From: Tectiglobus sp051009975
Lineage (GTDB): Bacteria > Pseudomonadota > Alphaproteobacteria > Rhizobiales > Hyphomicrobiaceae
DNA length: 11,728 nt
Reading direction: 5' to 3'
NCBI GenBank assembly: GCA_051009975.1
Contig: JBPCWA010000337.1
Span: forward strand, 1-11,728
Shown: positions 6,004-11,728 of the stretch, one piece after another
Layout of the letters: every line of letters begins with the position of its first letter
How positions within the stretch are numbered: position 1 is the stretch's first letter
Notes under the pieces: model-generated
The model's database searches: none
Seen by the model: the letters and a program-made list of their open reading frames with translations, nothing else
What the model was told of the DNA's origin: nothing
Translations under genes and position numbers: made by a program

Positions 6004-6993
6004 ATGGCCGAACTGATTAAAACAGACCGGCTTACAAAGCACTTCGGAGAAATTGTTGCCGTTGACGGAATCTCTCTTTCCGTAACCAAAGGCGAAGTTT
6101 TGGGCTTTTTGGGCCCGAATGGAGCTGGCAAGTCGACAACAATGAAAATGATCACTGGGTTCTTGGAACCTGACAATGGGACGGTGCGGATCGATGGCCT
6201 CACGATGGCAAACGATCCGATCGCCGCGAAGCAGAAACTAGGGTATCTGCCCGAGGGTGCGCCCGCCTACAGCGATATGACGCCGCAAACATTTCTTCAG
6301 TTTATTGCAGAAATTCGGGGGTTCATCGCCGGCGAAAGGGACTATCGCGTCGCTCGGGCGGCAGATCAAACCGGCCTGAAATCGGTTATGAACCAGCGCG
6401 TTGAGACGCTGTCAAAAGGCTACAAGCGCCGCGTTGGGCTCGCCCAGGCTATTTTACACGATCCACCTATCCTGATTATGGATGAACCCACTGACGGTTT
6501 GGATCCCAACCAGAAGCACCAAGTGCGGACATTGATATCGGATATGGCGTCGAACAAAGCTATTATCGTATCGACGCACATTCTTGAAGAAGTTGAAGCG
6601 GTCTGCACGCGTGCCGTCGTCATCGATAAGGGACGTATCGTCGCGGATGGTACGGCGGAAGAATTGCAGCGTCGCATGCCTTACCACAACGCGGTCGCTG
6701 TCCGAGTTGCCACATCAGCAGCTGATGATCTTGCTTCTGCGCTCAAGGGATTGCCGGGGGTCGCACGGGTGGAAGAAATTGGCCGACTGAATGGCCACGT
6801 GAGGCTGCGCGCCGTACCCAACGAGCAGAACGCCATCGCCGCCGATATCGCTGCGCTGGTCAGGGAAAAATCAATCGCGATTGACGAGCTTCTGGTTGAG
6901 CGCGGGCGCTTGGACGACGTGTTTCGGCAAATCACGACATCGGACGCAGAAGCCGCGACTTCAGCGACGCTCAGGGACAGTGGACATGCGTAA
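6004..6993 (+). CDS. ABC transporter ATP-binding protein (GldA/CcmA type)
   Basis: This is the nucleotide-binding subunit that powers the permease encoded next to it. The 329 residues contain Walker A GPNGAGKS (37-44), the Q-loop region as YLPEGAPAY (81-89) with Glu in place of Gln as is common in this group, signature LSKGYKRR (136-143), Walker B ILIMDE (156-161), D-loop GLDP (165-168) and H-loop His192 in STHILEEVEAV. After residue 228 there is a C-terminal domain of the DUF4162 kind ending LLVERGRLDDVFRQIT. The start is ATG 6004 rather than an in-frame TTG at 5896: it follows GAGGA at 5992-5996 with 7-base spacing, and homology begins at MAELIKTDRLTKHFG. The 3' end overlaps the permease start by 8 bases. 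The transported substrate is unknown. Confidence 0.93.
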   Translation: MAELIKTDRLTKHFGEIVAVDGISLSVTKGEVLGFLGPNGAGKSTTMKMITGFLEPDNGTVRIDGLTMANDPIAAKQKLGYLPEGAPAYSDMTPQTFLQFIAEIRGFIAGERDYRVARAADQTGLKSVMNQRVETLSKGYKRRVGLAQAILHDPPILIMDEPTDGLDPNQKHQVRTLISDMASNKAIIVSTHILEEVEAVCTRAVVIDKGRIVADGTAEELQRRMPYHNAVAVRVATSAADDLASALKGLPGVARVEEIGRLNGHVRLRAVPNEQNAIAADIAALVREKSIAIDELLVERGRLDDVFRQITTSDAEAATSATLRDSGHA

Positions 6994-7720
6994 CATCAGC
7001 ATTATTTTTCGGCGCGAACTTAACGCCTATTTCGGAACCACGCTAGCGTACGTCTTTGTTGCAATCTTCGTTGCGCTGACTGCGGCCATGGCGTTCTACG
7101 TGGGTAATTTTTTCGCACGCGGGCAGGCCGATCTTGCGGTCTTTTTCCAGTACCACCCTTGGATCTATCTTATTCTCGTGCCGGCGATCGCGATGCGCCT
7201 TTGGGCGGAGGAGCGCAAGTCTGGCACGATTGAACTACTCATGACTCTCCCCATTACACCGACGCAGGCCATCATAGGAAAGTTTCTCGCTGCGTGGGCG
7301 TTTTTGGGCGTCGCTCTTATCCTCACATTTCCGATGTGGATTACAGTCAATATCCTCGGCAACCCCGACAACGGTGTGATTTTTGCGAGCTATGTCGGAA
7401 GTTTCTTGATGGCTGGAGCATTTTTGGCAATCGGCTCATTCGTGTCGGCGCTAACAAAAAACCAAGTCATCGCCTTCATCGTGTCGGCAACCATTTGTTT
7501 CTTGTTTGTCATGAGTGGACTGCCTCTGGTGCTTGGCTTTTTCAAGACCTGGGCCCCGGGCTTCGTTGTCTCCGGAATTGAGTCGATGAGCTTTCTATCT
7601 CACTTCCAGCAGATTACGAACGGGGTGATTTCACTCTCCAGTCTGATCTTTTACTTATCTATGATCGTGTTCTTCCTGTACGCCAATATGCTGGCGGTCG
7701 AGCAGAAAAAAGCGGAGTAG
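6986..7720 (+). CDS. ABC-2 type permease (GldF-like)
   Basis: The membrane subunit has 244 residues with about six transmembrane segments (near 20-38, 55-72, 100-120, 135-155, 162-185 and 215-238). The cytoplasmic loop MRLWAEERKSGTIELLMTLP (70-89) is the conserved coupling region of the ABC-2 permeases related to GldF and NosY. ATG at 6986-6988 lies inside the end of the ATPase gene (8-base overlap) and has AGGGA at 6973-6977, spacing 8; a longer upstream reading frame is only open by chance and overlaps the ATPase. The stop is followed at once by the ribosome binding site of the next gene, so the subunits are likely made together. It should form a dimeric pore with the ATPase and work with the auxiliary proteins downstream. 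Confidence 0.92.
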   Translation: MRNISIIFRRELNAYFGTTLAYVFVAIFVALTAAMAFYVGNFFARGQADLAVFFQYHPWIYLILVPAIAMRLWAEERKSGTIELLMTLPITPTQAIIGKFLAAWAFLGVALILTFPMWITVNILGNPDNGVIFASYVGSFLMAGAFLAIGSFVSALTKNQVIAFIVSATICFLFVMSGLPLVLGFFKTWAPGFVVSGIESMSFLSHFQQITNGVISLSSLIFYLSMIVFFLYANMLAVEQKKAE

Positions 7721-7731
7721 GGAGGCGTCGC

Positions 7732-9933
7732 ATGTCGGACAAACCATCACAAACGAGTGCAAGTACAACTCCGGCTGAGAAGTCGGAAACATCGGCCTCA
7801 GAGACCGCTCGCGCCAGTGCATCGCCAAGCGCAGCATCATCGTCAAGCGCAGCATCAAAGGGTGCAGCAAGTGTGGCTTCGAGCGCGGCGACTGGTGCTG
7901 CTAGCAAAGCAAAAGCGGCGCTCGATACGGCGGCTGGCTGGGCCTTACTGGCACCAGGGGAAATCAACAACACAGTCGGAAAGATGAATCGTCGGACGAT
8001 GGCGTGGATCGCTGTAGGTCTCGGTGCGATCATACTGCTCTCGGTCAATATCGTGTCATCCAATTTCTTTCGATCGGCAACAGCTGATTTGACAGAATCT
8101 GGCCTCTACTCGATATCCAAAAGCACACGCCGCGTTCTCGGCAACATCTCAGAACCCATCGACGTGCGGATTTATTTCTCAAATCAGCTAGGCGAGCAGG
8201 CGCCGCTCTACAAGCGCTATTTTGAGCGCGTGCGTGCGCTCTTTGACCAGTATGCCAATTTATCCGGCAATCAACTGAAGGTGTCCTACATTGAACCGGA
8301 ACCCTTCTCTGACGCTGAAGATCGCGCCGTAGCCGCTGGCCTGCGCGGCGTCCAGCTGAACGCTCAAGGCGATCAAGGGTTTTTCGGCTTGGTCGCGACC
8401 AACAGTACCGACCAGGAGGAAGTTGTTCAATTCTTCGCCCCAGAGCGAGAGCGCTATCTTGAATACGATATGACCAAGCTCGTGCACAAGCTCGCAGCGC
8501 CAAAGAAGATGGTGGTTGGGATCATGAGCGGTATTCCCATCATGGGTGGGCCACCACAACCCCCAATGGGGATGCCGGGACGCCCACCACAGCAGTTGCC
8601 GAAATGGTTTGTCGTCAGTCAGATTGAAGAGTTTTTTGACGTCGAGACAATTGCTGAGGACGCTAAGAAGGTTCCAGATAATGTCGATGTATTGATGCTG
8701 GTGCAACCGAGCGGGCTGACTGCGGAGGCTGCGTTTGCTGTCGATCAATTTGCTCTCAGAGGTGGCCGGGTTCTCGCGTTTGTCGATCCGGTACCGGACG
8801 TTGGGCGAGCGTTCAACCCGGCTGCGGCCGCTAGTGGCGGAATGAACCCCGAACTCGAGAAATTGCTCAAGTCCTGGGGCGTGGAGATCGATCCGACAAA
8901 AATTGCAGGTGATCTGAGAATTGCTCGTCGGGTGCAAACCGGTGGCAACCAGCCCGTTGTCACAGAATACATATCGTGGCTGTCGGTAAAGGATTCGCTG
9001 ATCGATCAAGACGACGTCATTGCAGATAGCGTCAACACCGTTAATCTTGCGTCCTCTGGTTACATACAAGGGGTCGATCAAGCGACAACAACGATCAAGC
9101 CGTTGTTAAAGACGACTCCGGCAGCCATGGAAGTCGACTCATCAAAGGTCATGGGCTACCAGCCAGATCCTGTTGCATTGCTCAGAGAGTACAAGCCGGG
9201 CTCCAAGGAGTTGGTTCTTGCCGCGCGCGTGCAGGGCGATATCAAGACAGCATTCCCCGATGGCAGGCCCACAACCAAAGCCCAAGACAAAGGCGAAGCT
9301 AAATCAGGCGGCGGTGAAACTGACAAGAAGCCTGACGCGAAAGAGGCGACAGCAAAGACCTCAGCTCCGTTAACGTCAGGAAAACTCAACGCCATAGTCG
9401 TTGCTGATTCAGATTTGTTGTACGACGACTTCTGGGTCCAGATGCGTGATATGTTGGGCCAGCAGATAGCTTTGCCAATCGCTCACAACGCGACGTTCGT
9501 GGTCAACGCTATCGAGAACTTATCTGGCGGAGAAGCGCTATCGGGCCTGAGGGGGCGCGGTGTTGATGATCGGCCTTTCGTACTGGTTGACGACATTCGC
9601 AGAACTGCAGAACAGCGTTTCAGGCAAAAGGAACAAGCACTCGTTTCGAAATTGAACGGCTTGCAAGACCAACTCTCAAAAGTCGAGCGCCAATCGACGG
9701 ACGGCAACGTGATCCTGAGCGACGCGGACAAAGATGCGATCGAGAAGTTTCGCGGAGAGATGGTTGCCACACGAAAGGAGCTGCGGGACGTCAAGCACGC
9801 GATGCGTGCCGACATCGATCAGCTAGAGGGCACGCTCAAATTCGTCAACATTGCTGGCGTGCCGTTACTGTTTGTCGTTGGTGGTATTGCGTTTGCAGCG
9901 ATGCGACGTCGACGAACGTCAAAAAGTTCTTAG
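7732..9933 (+). CDS. GldG-family ABC transporter auxiliary protein
   Basis: The 733-residue protein has a cytoplasmic Ser/Ala-rich low-complexity segment (about 1-65), a membrane anchor (90-108), and then the GldG hallmark ATADLTESGLYSIS (116-129) opening a large, presumably periplasmic domain of the ABC-transport auxiliary type, including YLEYDMTKLVHKL (242-254). A Gly/Pro/Met-rich stretch (272-290) and a charged Lys/Glu/Asp linker (about 515-545) are predicted to be disordered. A likely coiled coil (about 625-705) precedes a second membrane segment (706-723) and a basic tail RRRRTSKSS. GldG partners GldA and GldF in Bacteroidetes; the proteobacterial version is of unknown function. GGAGG at 7721-7725 sits 6 bases before ATG. 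The low-complexity N-terminus is longer than I expect for the family. Confidence 0.88.
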   Translation: MSDKPSQTSASTTPAEKSETSASETARASASPSAASSSSAASKGAASVASSAATGAASKAKAALDTAAGWALLAPGEINNTVGKMNRRTMAWIAVGLGAIILLSVNIVSSNFFRSATADLTESGLYSISKSTRRVLGNISEPIDVRIYFSNQLGEQAPLYKRYFERVRALFDQYANLSGNQLKVSYIEPEPFSDAEDRAVAAGLRGVQLNAQGDQGFFGLVATNSTDQEEVVQFFAPERERYLEYDMTKLVHKLAAPKKMVVGIMSGIPIMGGPPQPPMGMPGRPPQQLPKWFVVSQIEEFFDVETIAEDAKKVPDNVDVLMLVQPSGLTAEAAFAVDQFALRGGRVLAFVDPVPDVGRAFNPAAAASGGMNPELEKLLKSWGVEIDPTKIAGDLRIARRVQTGGNQPVVTEYISWLSVKDSLIDQDDVIADSVNTVNLASSGYIQGVDQATTTIKPLLKTTPAAMEVDSSKVMGYQPDPVALLREYKPGSKELVLAARVQGDIKTAFPDGRPTTKAQDKGEAKSGGGETDKKPDAKEATAKTSAPLTSGKLNAIVVADSDLLYDDFWVQMRDMLGQQIALPIAHNATFVVNAIENLSGGEALSGLRGRGVDDRPFVLVDDIRRTAEQRFRQKEQALVSKLNGLQDQLSKVERQSTDGNVILSDADKDAIEKFRGEMVATRKELRDVKHAMRADIDQLEGTLKFVNIAGVPLLFVVGGIAFAAMRRRRTSKSS
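7826..7857 (+). repeat. 18-bp-period direct repeat coding for the Ser/Ala-rich tail of the GldG-like protein
   Basis: CAAGCGCAGCATCA occurs at 7826-7839 and again at 7844-7857, 18 bases apart and therefore in frame. This suggests that the disordered N-terminus grew by in-frame duplication. Confidence 0.6.
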
Positions 9934-9951
9934 CCACAGGAGTATTGGCCC

Positions 9952-11172
9952 ATGGAGCCCAAGCATTTCACCTTGCTGGCCGCCGCCGCTGCCATCTCTT
10001 TGGTAACGGCAGGTATAGTTCACAGCGCCTATGATACCTGGTCCACGGAAACCGTACGCGGGGAAAAGCTATTCCCGTCGTTTGTCAGCGATGCTGGTCA
10101 GATCGGCAAAGTAGCTCTCGCAAAGGGTAAGGACAGGTTCACGTTCGAGAAAGAAAAGGACGGGGTCTGGCTGTTGTCCGAACGCGGCAACTACCCAGCT
10201 AAAGCCGACAAAATTCGGGAACTGCTCCTGAAGGTAGCGACCGCTGAACTTGTCGAGTCGAAAACCCGTGATCCAAAGCGATACGATCTTCTTGATCTTG
10301 GAGACCCGGATAAGGAGGGCGCTTCGGCGACGCTGTTGCAGTTCACCGACGATGATGGCAAGAGTGTCGGCGAACTCGTTGTTGGCAAACAGCGTAGCGG
10401 TGCATTCGGCAGCGGAAAGTCCGGCACTTACGTTCGACGCCCGGGAGAAGACGAGACGTGGCTAACCAATGTTGCGATCAGTGCGCCACTCAACGTGACT
10501 GACTGGGTTGAGGCCGTCTTCTTCAAGATGGATCTTGGCAAATTCAAATCATTGACACTTGACCCGCCCGATGGTGATCCTGTCGTTATCGCCGTAGAAG
10601 AAAAGGTGTCCAAGGAAGACAAGGCGGAAACCAAAGAGGCTGGTGGAGCCAAGAAAGCCGCAGTCGACAAGACTGCGACTACGGAAAAGAGCAACGAAGC
10701 ACCACCAAGTTTCAAATTTGCTGCCGTACCGGACGGCAAGCAAGTCAAGCCGGGCGTCGATGCAGCAGTCATGATCAAGGCACTTGAATCGCTTGAGATG
10801 ACTGACTTGCGGACAAGAAAGGATGCCAAAGTACCTTCTGATGCCGTAAAGATCCCAGCGGTTTTGGAGACGACCGACGGCCTCAAGCTTCGCTTCACGG
10901 TCACGAAAGTAGGTGAGAACGACAGATGGGTTGCCGTGGACGTGGAAGAGGACGGCAACGCGGCAGACGTGGCCAAAAAATTCCGCAAAGATTTGGATGC
11001 TTGGGAATTCAAGATCCCGGATTGGCGATCACGGCAGGTATTCAAATCCGCGGCTGAAATGTTTGAAGACAAACCCAAACCCCCTCCGACGACCGAATCT
11101 AAGAGCGGTGTCAACTCGGGCGCAGGTGGCTCAAATGCCAACCCGGTTCCCAATGGTTCGAAGGCAAATTGA
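9952..11172 (+). CDS. DUF4340 domain-containing protein
   Basis: The 406-residue protein has an N-terminal hydrophobic segment (about 7-24) that should anchor it in the inner membrane with the rest in the periplasm. DUF4340 signatures follow: WLLSERGNYPAKADKIRELL (73-92), then ELVESKTRDPKRYDLLDL (99-116), VGELVVGKQRSG (139-150), and TYVRRPGEDETWLTN (159-173). A Lys/Glu/Ala-rich linker (about 216-250) separates this from a second, similar half (253-370) that ends DAWEFKIPDW. The C-terminal 35 residues are Pro/Ser/Gly/Asn-rich and probably disordered. AGGAG at 9938-9942 lies 9 bases before ATG, and only 18 bases separate it from the GldG-like gene. DUF4340 proteins commonly follow GldG-like genes, so this is probably part of the same envelope complex; its biochemical role is unknown. 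Confidence 0.88.
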   Translation: MEPKHFTLLAAAAAISLVTAGIVHSAYDTWSTETVRGEKLFPSFVSDAGQIGKVALAKGKDRFTFEKEKDGVWLLSERGNYPAKADKIRELLLKVATAELVESKTRDPKRYDLLDLGDPDKEGASATLLQFTDDDGKSVGELVVGKQRSGAFGSGKSGTYVRRPGEDETWLTNVAISAPLNVTDWVEAVFFKMDLGKFKSLTLDPPDGDPVVIAVEEKVSKEDKAETKEAGGAKKAAVDKTATTEKSNEAPPSFKFAAVPDGKQVKPGVDAAVMIKALESLEMTDLRTRKDAKVPSDAVKIPAVLETTDGLKLRFTVTKVGENDRWVAVDVEEDGNAADVAKKFRKDLDAWEFKIPDWRSRQVFKSAAEMFEDKPKPPPTTESKSGVNSGAGGSNANPVPNGSKAN

Positions 11173-11177
11173 ACTTG

Positions 11178-11210
11178 GCCGCAACGCTCGGTTTGGTGTT
11201 GCGTTGCGGC
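11178..11210 (+). terminator. Strong hairpin, probable terminator of the ABC/GldG operon
   Basis: GCCGCAACGC (11178-11187) and GCGTTGCGGC (11201-11210) form a perfect 10-bp stem around a 13-base loop, starting 6 bases after the last stop codon. There is no T-run after the stem, so it may act with Rho, protect the transcript end, or work in another way. Confidence 0.55.
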
Positions 11211-11637
11211 TCACCTCTCAGTCACGATTGGACATGTCGTGACAGTGGTGCAGACTGGATATTTGTGAAGGGTATCGCTGAACTATATTGGGCGATACCA
11301 CGCCAGAATTTGAGTTGGTTGCGGGCGTGTTTAGCCCCATTAGTGACCAGCACGTTTTCGCGCGGACCCAACCACTCAAGATGATTGCGCCTTGAGCGTG
11401 GTCATAAACTGACGATCCAGCAAACACTGCTCTGCGGGCAAATCTGTATGGTGTCACGGGATGCCGGGATACAGTCCATCCTTAGTTTTGCGAGTTCTGG
11501 CTTGCTGGGCACGGGCGTGATCGGTCGCTCTAGGGCAGTCGACATTGATCGGAAGGGTCAAAAAGTGGGTTATGTGAGAGTGCGTGGGGCCGAGGGTCCG
11601 TCGTACGTCCGCATTGGCCGCCCACAGGCCATTGATT

Positions 11638-11651
11638 GGATCAATTGATCC
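11638..11651. promoter_or_regulatory. Perfect 14-bp palindrome, possible operator
   Basis: GGATCAATTGATCC is its own reverse complement. It is followed by several TGGTCAA/GGTCAAT-like words, including the interrupted palindrome GACCAATGGTC near 11674-11684. Such clustering is common in operators, but no -35/-10 pair is clear. Confidence 0.35.
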
Positions 11652-11728
11652 CGGTCAATGATTGAAAGTCGACCAATGGTCAAAAGCAATCCTACCTTTC
11701 CGCGACAGGTTTCGCGCAGGCCGAGAGG

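Larger units (their letters stand above)
11173..11728. other. Region without a convincing gene, rich in inverted repeats
   Basis: Besides the terminator-like hairpin, it holds inverted repeats GTCACGA/TCGTGAC (11221-11243), GGTATCGC/GCGATACC (11271-11299) and ACCACTCAAG/CTTGAGCGTGGT (11371-11402, with a 2-base bulge). At the right edge there is a 14-bp palindrome (11638-11651) and the small palindrome GACCAATGGTC. Open frames on both strands (for example plus 11385-11648) show no recognisable protein. The right-most 100 bases may be the control region of a gene outside the window. Confidence 0.5.

Noticed and set aside
7659..8063. Minus-strand Ala-rich frame of 134 codons opposite the GldG-like gene start
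   Set aside because: It is the complement of the Ser/Ala low-complexity coding region; no ribosome binding site or domain.
10428..11153. Minus-strand frame of 241 codons opposite the DUF4340 gene
   Set aside because: It is an antisense shadow of a well-supported gene; Ser/Thr/Leu-rich without known motifs.
11385..11648. Plus-strand 87-codon frame after the operon
   Set aside because: No recognisable domain and no clear ribosome binding site; it ends in the palindromic region.
1..11728. Insertion sequence, prophage or integrative element
   Set aside because: No transposase, integrase or terminal repeat with target duplication was seen. A tRNA gene is present, but no direct repeat of its 3' end was noticed that would mark an attachment site.

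Overview
The window looks like a stretch of alphaproteobacterial chromosome of moderate GC. The best evidence is a tRNA-His(GTG) with G1:U72 and A73, a combination known from many alphaproteobacteria. The neighbouring proteins fit this, but I cannot name the genus. All functions below are read by eye from translated sequence and motifs; no database search was possible.

Left part (1-1380, all minus strand). The 5' end of a quinone-oxidoreductase-like MDR gene runs off the left edge. Next is a WrbA-like flavodoxin gene that appears broken by a +1 frameshift and an in-frame TAG. A 390-bp stretch with no convincing gene follows, then a complete tRNA-His gene.

Middle part (1543-5830). A minus-strand pair with a 4-bp ATGA overlap encodes an alpha/beta hydrolase followed by a membrane-anchored MurF-like ligase. 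The ligase has hydrophobic segments where MurF has its UDP-MurNAc-binding domain. Facing away on the plus strand is a Ddl-family ATP-grasp ligase whose acceptor-side motif departs from the usual Ddl pattern. The 632-bp gap between them contains 17 consecutive 13-bp degenerate tandem units in perfect register (4359-4579), G-rich on the ddl sense strand, with a good G-quadruplex motif. Together these genes suggest that a dipeptide-like product of the ATP-grasp enzyme is joined by the membrane Mur ligase to an unknown acceptor. This is the best candidate in the window for an undescribed system.

Right part (5896-11172, plus strand). A tightly packed four-gene operon encodes an ABC ATPase, an ABC-2 permease, a GldG-family auxiliary protein and a DUF4340 protein. 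Genes overlap or sit within a few bases of each other, each with a good ribosome binding site, and a sigma70-like promoter lies before the first. The set resembles the GldA/GldF/GldG arrangement of Bacteroidetes, but its role in proteobacteria is not known to me. After the operon, 556 bp without a convincing gene hold a strong 10-bp-stem hairpin (probable terminator), three further inverted repeats and a 14-bp perfect palindrome near the right edge.
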